Assembly: GCA_963921795.1 (NCBI GenBank)
Contig: OY997649.1
Location: 63,916,474-63,980,473 of the forward strand
From: Nannobrachium achirus
Taxonomy: Eukaryota > Chordata > Actinopteri > Myctophiformes > Myctophidae
DNA: 64,000 bases
Reading direction: 5' to 3'
In this document: in pieces, positions 10,446-23,242 of the stretch
How positions within the stretch are numbered: the first letter of the stretch is position 1
Layout of the letters: each line of letters begins with the position of its first letter
Program-made: the position numbers and the translations under genes
Notes under the pieces: model-generated
What the model was told of the DNA's origin: nothing
Seen by the model: only the letters and a program-made list of their open reading frames with translations
Databases searched by the model: none

Positions 10446-11892
10446 ACCTCATCTATTTGAATGATTACATCAAACGTGAAATTCACGATGGCAAATATTG
10501 CGGCATGGTCATGCTGGACCTCCAGAAGGCATTTGACACCGTCGATCATTCTATTCTGATTGAAAAACTCAAAGCTATTGGTCTTGATAGCACAGCAGTG
10601 AGATGGATGCACTCTTACTTGGTGGGGAGGGAACAGATGGTGGAAGTCAACGGAACCCTGTCCCCCCCCCCTCCCAGTAAACTGTGGAGTACCTCAAGGG
10701 AGTATACTAGGACCAATGTTGTTCTTAATATACGTAAACGACATGTCATCTGCTTGTGACTGCAATCTGTTTCTGTTCGTGGATGACTCGGCTCTCCTAG
10801 TCTCAGGCAGAGACATATTGCAGGTTGAAAAGGCCCTTAACTGTGAACTTAACAAGATCTGCACCTGGCTCAATGACAACAGACTCTCAATTCACCTAGG
10901 CAAAACTGAATGTATCCTCTTTGGATCTAGTCAGAAACTTAGCCTAGTTGAGAACTTCACAATTAAAGTAGGTGACACTGTGATAGAAAGAAAAAAACAC
11001 ATCTGCTACCTGGGTTGCATCCTGGAGGCTAACCTATCCAGTGAAAAAATGACCACCAAGGTAATCAATAAAGTCAACCAACGAATTCGCTTCTTGCAAA
11101 GGGTTGCCCCGCTGATCAATATTAAATCCCGAAAGACACTAGGAGGTGCTCTTATTGGGCCCCTCATTGATTACGGAGTCCTTGTCTGGTATCGCGACGC
11201 CCCAGCTGCCTTAAAGTTAAAGCTCCAAACAGCCCAAAACAAACTAAAATAGGGTTGTGCTTGGTCTCCCTCCTCAGACCCACCTTACCGATCATCACCA
11301 CGAAAGCGTGGGGTGGCTCAAAGTAGCTGACAGAGTACAGCATCTTGCAATGGGCCTGGTGTACAAGATTCACTACACCTCCAAGATACCCATGTACCTG
11401 ACAAACTACTTCTTAAAGGTCAAGGATGTTCACGATCACAACACCAAAGGCAGCTCCACTAATCATCATCAACGTAGATTTAACACTAAACAAGGCTCTA
11501 ACTCGTTCTCCTGCTACACCATCAACCTTAAAGGAGAGCAAATCCCTAGCCTCCTTCAAAATTGGTATGAAAAGTCACCTTCAGACAGCTGCTACCCGTG
11601 ACTTGTAAATAGACTAAGCCCCCATGCCCCCCCCCCCCCTTTTCTTTTTTTCTGCCTTTGTATTTGATGTTATGCTTTTGAAACTGATATTATCCTAGAT
11701 AAAGTACTATGTTCTATCCGTCTTTCAATGTTATATGAGATACTTAAAGTGTGGTTCCTGTGGAAATAAGCCTCGGCTTTTTAGGATCTCCTTTTAGTTG
11801 ACCTTGTACCAGTGATTTGTACTGTCATGAAACTGTACTTTTTTCTATTGCAAACTTCTAATAAATTCTTCAATCAATCAATCAATCAATAG
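10446..11892 (+). pseudogene. 5'-truncated LINE (L2/CR1 group) with frameshifted reverse transcriptase
   Basis: Frame one (10446-10670) carries RT motifs MLDLQKAFDTVDHSIL and an HSYLVGREQMVEVNGT block. Frame two (10683-11252) continues with GVPQGSILGPMLFLIYVND and the catalytic box as FVDD. The frame changes in a C-run at about 10663-10672. Downstream, 11288-11600 encodes the C-terminal region (GLVYKIHYTSKIPMYL). The copy is truncated before the endonuclease domain and ends in a (CAAT)n tail at 11870-11891, as target-primed LINEs do. Related 3' ends lie at 59323-60846. The clade is inferred from memory of C-terminal motifs and is uncertain. It is dead because of the frameshift and in-frame stops. 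Confidence 0.85.
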
Positions 11893-11958
11893 TAGAAAGT
11901 ACTCAGAATGTCCCATTGCACAGGTTTTCCAATGAATAAAATGTAGAAAAATAATGAG

Positions 11959-12029
11959 AAAATAGCCGATCTACAAGCTCACAATGCGTCGCGTTGCGAC
12001 GCATTGTGAGCTTGTAGATCGGCTATTTT
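11959..12029. repeat. hairpin element, perfect 34-bp arms
   Basis: The cleanest copy of the family: arms begin AAAATAGCCGATCTACAAGC, continue through TCACAATGCGTCGC, and are separated by only GTT before the exact inverse. It lies just downstream of the LINE, without flanking target duplication. Confidence 0.95.
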
Positions 12030-12931
<902 letters not shown>

Positions 12932-13293
12932 CATTCTTACAAATACATTTCTTATTTTTCGTGTGTTTTATTACACTCTACTTGCTTTGATAAATGATAA
13001 AGTAAATAAACGTATGTTTTCATTCTTGAATGAACTCAGAACAAGTTCTCCATTTCACTTCCTGTTACGTAGTGATGGGCGGGGCCGCGTGCCTGGAGGA
13101 AAAAAAACAAAAACACCCACCGGGAGGGTTTGTTCATTTAATATAGGTTGACAGCACGAATGGGCGGTGCTATTATACGTTTCTTCCCTTGTAAGGCTCA
13201 TTCAAGTGAAGAGAACAAACTTTCTTGGGTTTAATCATTTTAGCATCCAGGAGGAGTAGACACAACACAGCGCTTTGTGCCTGTGCTGCCAGA

Positions 13294-13320
13294 TGTTGTG
13301 AGCTTGTAGATCTGCTATTT
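13294..13320. repeat. hairpin half-copy
   Basis: GTTGTGAGCTTGTAGATCTG followed by CTATTTTC is a lone right arm. A short ATATCTACAAGTGG follows at 13329 as a remnant of another arm. Confidence 0.7.
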
Positions 13321-13354
13321 TCGGTAGCATATCTACAAGTGGTTTCACTGGTTT

Positions 13355-14053
13355 GGTTGGTCACCAGCACTTTCGCCTATAACATATTCGCCTACACGCA
13401 TTTGGTCCTTTCGCCTGGCATTTTCGCCTTGGAGGAGAGTCTTTTCACCTACCTGTCTGAGCCATTTCGCCTACCCTCAATTCTGCTGTCAGACTGTCCA
13501 TGTTTGCAAATTATCTCTTTGTCATTTAAATATTATAGTGACTGTGACAGTGGTGTGGCAAAATAGTTTTTTATGCCTGTTGACAGGCAAGGTTGATTCT
13601 ATAGGCTATTTAGGTGTAGCATATCTTATATAGACCTATATAGGCTAATATAGCCTACATATATATTTTGTATAGCCTAATGTTAAAACAATAATAGACC
13701 TACAACACTGTTCATTTTACAATACTGTTCAATACTGCACCAAAGAATGTATAGTATCGGGACATGGATTAATTAATTATTTGGGCGCACCTGATTCCAA
13801 TAGCTCTGTATTTATGTGATTACTATGGAGTGCATAGGATAGCCGTGTGTAGGTTTGACATGTAACACCACTGTCACAGTCACTATAATATTTAAATGAC
13901 AAAGAGATAATATGAAAACATGGACAGTCTGACAGCAGAATTGAGGGTAGGCGAAATGGCTCAGACAGGTAGGTGAAAAGACTCTCCTCCACGGCAAAAG
14001 TGCCCCGCGAAAAGACCTGGCGAAAATGTTATAGGCGATTATGCCTGACACCG
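13355..14053. mobile_element. ~700-bp foldback element, arms ~200 bp
   Basis: The left arm (13355-13562; TTTCGCCTATAACATATTCG, GTCAGACTGTCCATG, GACTGTGACAGTGGTGT) recurs inverted at 13850-14053 (ACACCACTGTCACAGTC ... GCGAAAATGTTATAGGCG). The spacer is AT-rich and non-coding. Frames inside the arms mirror each other and are not genes. Confidence 0.85.
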
Positions 14054-14375
14054 TTTGGTTTGGTTTGGTTTAGTTTGGTGTAGAGGGGAAAACAGAGCAG
14101 ACCGCAGAGTGAAAGGTCAAGTTTACTGAGGTTGTGTTTAAATATCTACACATTAACATGAATAGGCTATTATACATTACTGATGATAGTGCTTTTCATT
14201 GTGGCTCTTATTTTTGAGCGGTGGTCACGCCGCTCCTATACGTGGCCGTGTGTGTAGAGGTACGTGTGTGTGTGTATGTGGGTGGGTGCGTCCGTATGTA
14301 GCCTCAAGCCTGTGGTGTAGTACCTTTTCTAACCACACATGTTAAGGGAGGGGCGCTGTTTTCAGGCCAGGCACA

Positions 14376-14380
14376 CACAC

Positions 14381-14423
<43 letters not shown>

Positions 14424-14445
14424 GGGGAAGGGGGGGGGGGGGGGT
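14376..14445. repeat. (CA)n microsatellite and G tract
   Basis: A (CA)n run ends at about 14420 and is followed by a G-rich tract directly upstream of the LTR element. Confidence 0.95.
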
Positions 14446-14453
14446 AAACCACC

Positions 14454-15065
14454 TGTTAGGATAAATTATGATACATAATTATGTTATTGGTGTATGAGTC
14501 TCATATGACCATATAAAGGCATAATATGAACTGAACGTACAGTATATAAGAGACCACATTTTGGTCGCATACTGTAGGTTCAGGCAAACTGATTAAAGGT
14601 CATAATAACTTTGAATGCCCTGAATAGAATCATGTTTTGGTTTATACTGTATGTCACCAGACTCACTGTCTTCCTCTGTATGATATAAGTCACGAGTGGT
14701 GGAAAATTACCAAGCACTACGTGTCCCTTTCTTCCTGTTACTTCCTTGTTATGATATAGGAACGAATCAATGAGTTCCTACTACTTCCTTGTTATGATAT
14801 GGGAACAAATGAATAAGTTCCACGACTTCTTACTGTCATAACTGTACTCTTTATATACATGTTAAACTTCCATTTTGGGAGAGAGAGAATTCTCGACCTG
14901 ACCGCTATGGTTGGGGAGAGAGATTAGAACGCTACCACCAGGATGGCAGCCCACTGCTCTGTCTTCCTTGTCTGTCTCTCTTCAATACAGCAATATAAGA
15001 AATATAGTCCTTTGGCTCTTTGTCTTATTTTAACTATGGATTTAGAGATCCATAATTTATTATTA
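14454..15065 (+). mobile_element. 5' LTR of non-coding LTR retroelement
   Basis: A 612-bp segment starting TGTTAGGATAAATTATG and ending TTTATTATTA is repeated, with no difference that I can see, at 17680-18291. It carries a TATA-like CTTTATATACATG (about 14840-14855). The flanks give CCACC before this LTR and CCACC after the 3' LTR, a plausible 5-bp target duplication. Directly downstream TTGGTCCTTCTCGAG is a possible primer-binding site starting with TGG. Confidence 0.85.
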
Positions 15066-17679
15066 ATTGGTCCTTCTCGAGTGGTCAAGCTGCGGTGCGT
15101 TTGACCAGCCAGGGGGGGACTTGAGGAACCGGTACTGATAGTACGGTCCTTCTCTCACCAGGGCTGGCCAAAACGTTCCGACACGCTTTAAAAGAACAGC
15201 AAGGAATTCTCTACATTGCTGTATTTTCAGACAAAGGATTTTATTTAGACAACAGTGTTATCTGAGTTTTGGATTAATGTGGACCCGCGTGGACATCCAT
15301 CAGCACCGGACCGTGTGACGAAGGGTTGGATATCTCCACCGACGCTCGACGTGTGCGGTGCTTTGGGATCTCCACGCCCGGCAAATTCCTAAGTGATTAA
15401 GATAAGTACATATTTACTAAGTCCCCGTAACGTGTCGTGTCTGTTGAATTTTGAATTAACGATGTTAATGTTATGATAATTGATATGATTTGTGAAGTAT
15501 GTTCTCCCTCCGTCTGGAGGAGTCCTAGCTCCTAATAATGTTTTGGTTTGACACGCGTCGTAAATTAACCCTTATCTGCTATAGATACAGATGGTCGTAT
15601 AACTTTTTGTTTCATCTTACGTTTCAAGGTGGTGATCAACACCTTAAATCTATTTTTATCTATTTCTCTCCGGTTTTGGTCTCCCTCTCTCGTCGTGATG
15701 AGGAGACAGTACTGATTTTCAGACTTTAACTTTTTTCGGTACAGTTGTTTTTGTTTGTCTGGACCCTATGAAGGGTCATTATTTGTTTGTCCTCCGCAAG
15801 TGTCTGTTAGATCAAGCGGAATGTCCTCCGCAAGTTCAGTGTCTGTTAGATCAAGTTGCGGAATGTTTTGGAACAGCGACTCAGGCAGTCGGCTGTTTAT
15901 GTTATTTGTAACTGTATCGATTAATCTGTGTTTATTTGGGTCTCTCAGTTTCATGGCTTTGCGCCAAGCCATTTGGAAATTGAGAAACAACATTTTATCT
16001 TTAAGACTATGTTACTGACCAGTTCTGTTTTCTGTAATATTAAATATTTTTAAGACGTTTTAAAATGTCTCTGAGAAATTAAAGTTAAGATTTAAGATTA
16101 AGAATAACTAACTAAAATTATTGATGCCTAAATTCATTTAAACTGTTGTAACGTTAAGATTTAAAACCTCCAGAGGCTTCTGGGTGTGTATTATAGTATA
16201 ATTTCATTTATATGATGAATGAGTTCTCTGTGAGAATGAGTTTGCCGTAGGCTACTGTATGTGTGAGGGTGTGCACAGGTTTTGGGGAAGTGCGTGTGAG
16301 TGGTGTTCTGAGAGAGTGTGCGGGCGTGCATGCCGCCCCCCCCTCCCTCATCTTGTCAACCCCCCCCCCCCCCCTAACTCTGTGTCTCTGACCCAGTATG
16401 TGAGTGTGTGTGCACTTCTGAGTGCAGCGTATGTGTGCCTGTCTGAGAAACCACCTGGAGCCTTCAAGGTCAGATGGTCTGTGTGTGAGAGAATTGTTTT
16501 GGGAACATGTCTTGTTTAGACTTTCCTTTCTCCTATTTTTCGTAAACGTTCTGATTGTTTACTGTCTATGGTATTTTGTTTAATTGTCCTGTTCTCTTAC
16601 TGTTAAAAACTTCATTACCCATAAACCTCTGTTCAGGGAACTTCCTGTCCCCTGGTTACCATAACAACCTTTAGACACAAGGTCGCTTCTCGCACTTAGG
16701 GCGTATTACTTATCACTGACTCCCCTGTGCCCAAGCTGCTACTGTACTGTACTGTAGTGTATGATTTAAAGCTCATTTCATTGATTTAAATAATTTAAAT
16801 TATTTTATTTAACTTTTACAACTTGTTGTAAAAAAGGGGGGAGTTTAAGGTTTAATATATTTTAATTTTGATTTGATTTTAATTTATTTAATTTGGTTTT
16901 TCATTGATTTAAGATTTATTTGAAACTTAATTTGAAATGTTTCTGTTACATGGGCTGACGGTGACGGAGAGAGGACCGCAGTGTGGGGAAGGAGGAATCG
17001 GGTCAACTGAAGACAACCACGACTGAGATGGGGCAGACGAACCACAACCTGAGGCCAGGCCAGGCCAGCAGTGCATGCCAAATCAACCGCAGCGGCACGA
17101 TGTAAAAATCGTGCCTTGTCGGTGAGAATTCTGTTGCACTGTTGTTGATGCCATGTGTAGTACAAACACTATCATGATGAACTAAATTGTTTTGAAAACA
17201 GTAAACTGGCCAAGTCCTTCGTCCCCCCTAGGAATCACCTGAGAAGACGACCGAGACCCAGAAGAACCGGCCCCACATCAACTGCATCCTGCGTCCTCCT
17301 CCTCACGTCTCTCCAAGCCCCACCGATCATCATCATCACCCTCATCATCATCATCGTCATCATCGTCATCCGATCAATGGTCATCCAATCAACTCATATT
17401 TTCTTTTTTCATTTTTCATTCTTTATTCTTTATTTTTATCTGTTTATTCAATTTTAATTGTCTTCATTCATCTGTAAGAAACGATGAATGATGTGTCACA
17501 TTTCTTTAAACTTTAAGGATTTATTCCAGTTCCCTTTTAAAAAAAATATTACAGTCCTTTTCGAAATTTGAATTTATAAATATTATTAAAGTCTTCATAA
17601 TATTATTATTATTATTACCCTGATAAAATGTTTAATATGGAGGTCATATGAACCTCATACAAATATGAAAAGGATAGAT
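15066..17679 (+). mobile_element. internal region of LTR retroelement, no gag/pol/env seen
   Basis: 2.6 kb between two apparently identical LTRs with no frame above about 95 codons and no recognisable protease, RT, integrase or capsid motif. It begins with the putative primer-binding site and ends in a purine-rich GAAAAGGATAGA before the 3' LTR. A classical polypurine tract, AAAAAAGGGGGGAG, lies instead at about 16829-16842, some 840 bp upstream of the LTR. This is the layout of a large non-autonomous derivative (LARD-like), presumably mobilised in trans by a coding relative. Confidence 0.75.
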
Positions 17680-18291
17680 TGTTAGGATAAATTATGATAC
17701 ATAATTATGTTATTGGTGTATGAGTCTCATATGACCATATAAAGGCATAATATGAACTGAACGTACAGTATATAAGAGACCACATTTTGGTCGCATACTG
17801 TAGGTTCAGGCAAACTGATTAAAGGTCATAATAACTTTGAATGCCCTGAATAGAATCATGTTTTGGTTTATACTGTATGTCACCAGACTCACTGTCTTCC
17901 TCTGTATGATATAAGTCACGAGTGGTGGAAAATTACCAAGCACTACGTGTCCCTTTCTTCCTGTTACTTCCTTGTTATGATATAGGAACGAATCAATGAG
18001 TTCCTACTACTTCCTTGTTATGATATGGGAACAAATGAATAAGTTCCACGACTTCTTACTGTCATAACTGTACTCTTTATATACATGTTAAACTTCCATT
18101 TTGGGAGAGAGAGAATTCTCGACCTGACCGCTATGGTTGGGGAGAGAGATTAGAACGCTACCACCAGGATGGCAGCCCACTGCTCTGTCTTCCTTGTCTG
18201 TCTCTCTTCAATACAGCAATATAAGAAATATAGTCCTTTGGCTCTTTGTCTTATTTTAACTATGGATTTAGAGATCCATAATTTATTATTA
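17680..18291 (+). mobile_element. 3' LTR, apparently identical to the 5' LTR
   Basis: Starts TGTTAGGATAAATTATG and ends TTTATTATTA with the same 612-bp length as 14454-15065. Base-by-base reading found no mismatch, so insertion is recent on the scale of neutral substitution. It is followed by CCACC, matching the 5' flank. Confidence 0.85.
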
Positions 18292-18426
18292 CCACCGCTC
18301 AGTTCACACGGGTGTGATTTTGTCTTCTATATCACGATTTACAAATAGCCTACAATTATTTTAGGCATTTAGAATACAGACTTAATCCAGAGCAATTTAT
18401 ACTAAGGTCCTAATTCAGGTGCCCAG

Positions 18427-18427
<1 letters not shown>

Positions 18428-18494
<67 letters not shown>
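18428..18494. repeat. (TC)n microsatellite
   Basis: An uninterrupted CT/TC run of about 65 bp. Confidence 0.97.
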
Positions 18495-18496
<2 letters not shown>

Positions 18497-19294
18497 TATA
18501 AGGGGTCTTTGCCCTGAAAAACGTTGAAGACTGCTACTTTTCAAAAGTGCACTGTCTTGTAGTCCAGGCTTTTCGGGCAGGAATAGGGTGGAATCGTGCA
18601 CTTGATGAAAGAAGCATGAAATTTGGCACACAGTTAGAACATGCCATATGGAACATTTTTGGCTATAGGGGCATCGCAGATTTGTCTTTGGGAACTTGTG
18701 GGAGCCAATCAAAGTTGGGCTCTCATAGACTTTACTGTAGAGTAAAATAATACAAAACATAAATATGCTTTAAGTAGCATGTGAGGGGTCAAACTAGGTG
18801 TTTTTCGGGATTCTGAATCCAATGCAAGCATTTGTTTTGCAGGAAAAACATTCCTTGGGCTAAAAACGGACCCATAAAACCATGGTTTAGTGATCACTTT
18901 TCAATTTCGATTTTTTCCTGAAACGCTCTGACTATTGGGCATACCCCTAGCAGTCCAGGTGCAAACCACGTAGGCTCTGATGCCTGACAACGTGGCGACC
19001 AGGCCTGGAATTTTGTCATTTTAGGGGCGTGGCCACATAGCCTTTGGTGCTGTCTATTTTTTGAGGGCACAAAAGCCAAACGCCAGGGCAGGAAGGCCAT
19101 AAAAAAAACAAGATTTTAGTCAATTGAAAGAATTTGTTGAATTTAAGGGCCTAATCTATACAAAGATGGGGACTCGGCGGAGTTCAGAATAAAAACAACA
19201 ACAACACTGGTGTAGAACGAGACGCCGGTGTCTACTGTCTACAATCTACATATTGACAAGAAAGAGACAGAGGAGAAAGTGGTACAGTCATCTG
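18495..19294. other. intergenic, no gene seen
   Basis: No convincing coding frame. The segment starts with GGGGTCTTTGCCCTGAAAAA and CGTTGAAGACTGC, similar to the right end of a 'cgttggagacccctg' hAT MITE (see 45457-45926). The rest is unassigned. Confidence 0.4.
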
Positions 19295-20650
19295 GGGCAT
19301 TAAGGCCACTGTGGTCTCAGGTCATGCCATTGGTTTGAGGGGCATTAAGGCCACTGTGGTCTCAGGTCATGCCATTGGTTTGAGGGGCATTAAGGCCACT
19401 GTGGCCTCAGGTCATACCATTGGTTTGAGGGGCATTAAGGCCACTGTGGTCTCAGGTCATGCCATTGGTTTGAGGGGCATTAAGGCCACTGTGGCCTCAG
19501 GTCATGCCATTGGTTTGAGGGGCATTAAGGCCACTGTGGTCTCAGGTCATGCCATTGGTTTGAGGGGCATTAAGGCCACTGTGGCCTCAGGTCATGCCAT
19601 TGGTTTGAGGGGCATTAAGGCCACTGTGGCCTCAGGTCATGCCATTGGTTTGAGGGGCATTAAGGCCACTGTGGCCTCAGGTCATGCCATTGGTTTGATG
19701 GCATTAAGGCCACTGTGGCCTCAGGTCATGTCATTGGTTTGAGGGGCATTAAGGCCACTGTGGCCTCAGGTCATGTCATTGGTTTGAGGGGCATTAAGGC
19801 CACTGTGGCCTCAGGTCATGCCATTGGTTTGAGGGGCATATAAGGCCACTGTGGCCTCAGGTCATGCCATTGGTTTGAGGGGCACAAGGCCACTGTGGTC
19901 TCAGGTCATGCCATTGGTTTGAGGGGCATTAAGGCCACTGTGGTCTCAGGTCATGCCATTGGTTTGAGGGGCATTAAGGCCACTGTGGCCTCAGGTCATG
20001 TCATTGGTTTGAGGGGCATTAAGGCCACTGTGGCCTCAGGTCATGTCATTGGTTTGAGGGGCATTAAGGCCACTGTGGCCTCAGGTCATGCCATTGGTTT
20101 GAGGGGCATTAAGGCCACTGTGGTCTCAGGTCATGCCATTGGTTTGAGGGGCATATAAGGCCACTGTGGCCTCAGGTCATGCCATTGGTTTGAGGGGCAC
20201 AAGGCCACTGTGGTCTCAGGTCATGCCATTGGTTTGAGGGGCATTAAGGCCACTGTGGTCTCAGGTCATGACATTGGTTTGAGGGGCATTAAGGCCACTG
20301 TGGTCTCAGGTCATGCCATTGGTTTGAGGGGCATTAAGGCCACTGTGGTCTCAGGTCACGCCATTGGTTTGAGGGGCATTAAGGCCACTGTGGTCTCAGG
20401 TCATGCCATTGGTTTGAGGGGCATTAAGGCCACTGTGGTCTCAGGTCATGCCATTGGTTTGAGGGGCATTAAGGCCACTGTGGTCTCAGGTCACGCCATT
20501 GGTTTGAGGGGCATTAAGGCCACTGTGGTCTCAGGTCATGCCATTGGTTTGAGGGGCATTAAGGCCACTGTGGTCTCAGGTCACGCCATTGGTTTGAGGG
20601 GCATTAAGGCCACTGTGGTCTCAGGTCATGCCATTGGTTTGAGGGGCACA
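19295..20650. repeat. 45-bp minisatellite (~30 copies), open in one frame
   Basis: Units of GGCATTAAGGCCACTGTGGT plus CTCAGGTCATGCCATTGGTT and TGAGG. As 45 is divisible by three, the + strand reads a 15-residue repeat IKATVVSGHAIGLRG over long blocks (19311-19742, 19895-20158, 20210-20662). Indel-bearing units (GGCATATAAGG, GGCACAAGG, TGATGGC) break the frame. No start context, splice site or family match supports a protein. Confidence 0.95.
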
Positions 20651-20732
20651 AGGCCAAACTGAGGGGCAACGGCGGCCATGGCCTTTGACCCTTTGTGGTC
20701 TCCATGAAATTCCTGCCCTGGTGACGACCTTT

Positions 20733-21011
20733 GCTGCGTGTCACTCCCCATCTCTCTCCCATTTGTCAGTTTACTGAAAATGTTATTTTTATGTTGTACA
20801 TGTCCATGACTATTACACCATTATAAACAATTAATAACTATATATATATAGGCCTAATAATAACTGTTTTGCGTGTCACTCCCTATCTCTCTCCCATGTG
20901 TCAGTCTACTGTCATAAGGCATAAAAAGCCCCAAAACAATACTAAGTATTTTTATGTTGTACATGTCCATGACTATTACACTATTATAAACAATTAATAA
21001 CTAAATATATA
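20733..21011. repeat. tandem duplication of a ~140-bp segment
   Basis: GCGTGTCACTCCCCATCTCT ... TTTATGTTGTACATGTCCAT ... TAAACAATTAATAACTA occurs at about 20733-20842 and again at 20871-21005 with small differences. Confidence 0.8.
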
Positions 21012-21359
21012 TAATAACCTTTTTTGCTGAAAAGTCACTTACAGGCGGCTGCTATTCGAAACTGGTAATTGATAAAACCTCCCCCTTTATCTTTTATTTA
21101 TTTTCTTCTATTGAATTTTTCTGTTTAATTTCTTTTTGCTATTGATGATGACAGACAGATCGAACACATGCAGGGTGGAAAACAGTAGTGACATTTTGTG
21201 AATAAATAAATAAATACATACATACAAATAAAATAAAAGGTATTTAGGCTACATCCTGGGACTCACTCCATTGAACATCATCTCTGTATCATATTAATTT
21301 ATTCGATATTTATTAGACATTATATTGATATTGTGGCTATTTTATTTGGTGATGTTGTT

Positions 21360-21741
21360 GTTACTAGGTTGTTACCAGGCCGGGCTACGCTGCATCACGA
21401 AACGCGCGCACGTGTGTGTGGCACTTCTCCTGTGACTCCGCCAGGCCGGCAGGTCGAATCAGAGCAGAGGAATTTATTACAAGAAGGAAGGCTAACAACT
21501 TTAGCTTCACCATCCATTCCGGGGCCGGGGCTTCTAAAACCACCAGAACTCAACACCATACAATAACAGTATAACACACGGACTAACAAACAGCACGCTG
21601 GAAGAATCGGCTCGCCCGCACGCACACGCACACGCACAACATGGACTCGATGTGAACGTGGACCTCCTTGGCGTGAAGAAGCAACGATGTGAGATGAAGA
21701 TACAGGAAGCCTCCAATGACACCATGATGGTCCGTGGAGCT
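21360..21741 (+). other. CpG-rich, exon-like segment of unknown nature
   Basis: Unlike its AT-rich surroundings this stretch is GC/CpG-rich (AAACGCGCGCACGTG) and ends at GGAGCT followed by GTAAGT, a consensus splice donor at 21742. One frame into that donor reads LGVKKQRCEMKIQEASND without a stop. It does not match the expected MFSD14 N-terminus. It could be a first exon of an unrecognised gene, a 5' UTR exon, or chance. Confidence 0.2.
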
Positions 21742-21742
21742 G

Positions 21743-23242
21743 TAAGTCATTAGCATTATGCTAGTTGTTGTAGCCTCATCACCTACACCTACCTGAATAA
21801 TACAGTGGTTTATAACGTCAGGGTCCGTTATTTATTGGGCAGTTGAGCCGCGGACCACCATTTGATGAGATTTAGCCTCACGGACCCACAACTTGGAATT
21901 ATGTTGTTACAGTTGGAAACGATTTCTTCCACAATAATGCTGTACTGATGTCCATGACTATTACACTGTTATTAAACAACTAGAAATTATTACATAATTG
22001 TGTCTACCATAGGACAGATGACAGGCAATGTTGATCAAAAATATGAATTATTGAATTAACGAATGCAGATGTTTGACAATCATTTAACTATCGACCATTT
22101 GGTTTCATTTTATCCTTGAAGATGTATATGGGTCCACTTGGTTTCATTTTACACTCATGAGTTAAAGATCCCAAAAGGGTCCTTTTGGGGACCACCTGGA
22201 ACCCCATCAAGGACCACTGGTGGTCCACGGACCACTGCCATAATAGTACAGATGTGTTCAGTGTTTTGACAATCGGGTTTATGGTTACTATAACCGGTCT
22301 GTTAGCTAGCAACACTCACACACTGACTATTCTGTCTGACTGGCTAATAACCGTGCTAGTAATGCTAGTTATCAACTGACTGACAGCAACTGTACTGTGA
22401 TAGTCTCATTATTATTATTGTCATTCATTCTTTCATTGTTTATTATTGATGCTTGCTTGATAGTCTTTATTTCTTTGCTACTGTTTATTATGTTGCCATT
22501 CTTGATTTTTCTTTTGTATTTTTTTTATTATTGCTGATGCAAAGTGGAGTTGAGGAACTGATCAATCAAATAAACGACTGACTGAATGTCCCTGCTATTT
22601 AGTTGCATGTTTGCACCTTATATTAAAAGTACTTTAGTAAATCCAGTGTTTTATTGCAGTTCTAAGGACCAGCAGTGGTCCATAGAACTGTTGTTGTGTT
22701 GAAAACTAGGCCAAACAGGCGAAAGGATCTGTTAGCTTTTAAATAGGCTAGTTGGATTTACACTTTTCTCAGGGTGGCATATTTATTAGGTAGACGCGTG
22801 ATCTCAAATGTTTTTAGTTTACCACTGCCAAAATGTGGCCGTTACGAAACCAAACAAACTAGAGGTTTTGAGATCGTAACATAAGTTCAAACACAGCAGG
22901 GATGCTGAGCATTTGAGGAGCAAATAAAGGGAGTCAACACAGTTTAAGAGTACAAAAGGTGCGAGTGCTTTTTACTCTTCTTTTTCAAGTCAAGATATTT
23001 ACATACTCAAAAAGTATGCATAGACAACATACTACAAAGGAATGACACTATAGAGACACGGGCGTTGACAAAATAACAAACAAAGCAGCTAAGTGAAACA
23101 AAGACAAGCTAACTAACAAACTAACAATTAACTAGATTAGTAAAACAAAAGCCTGCCTACCTTAACTACTCTAACAGAAAACAGGTTCAAAAACACATGT
23201 GGTGGCAACAACCCCTTACCACTCGGGTGACTGAAAATAAAC
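21743..23242. other. intergenic or intron, no gene seen
   Basis: Contains a degraded hAT-like stretch (about 22092-22240; GTCCTTTTGGGGACCACC, GGTCCACGGACCACTGCC) and AT-rich DNA. I searched it for a TM1/N-terminal MFSD14 exon and found none. Confidence 0.4.

Noticed and set aside
16829-17679. Taking AAAAAAGGGGGGAG as the true 3' LTR boundary
   Set aside because: The repeated 612-bp segment starts at 17680 and matches the 5' LTR over its whole length; the tract lies 840 bp inside.
19295-20650. CRISPR-like array reading of the 45-bp repeat
   Set aside because: Units are head to tail with no unique spacers, in a vertebrate genome; it is an ordinary minisatellite.
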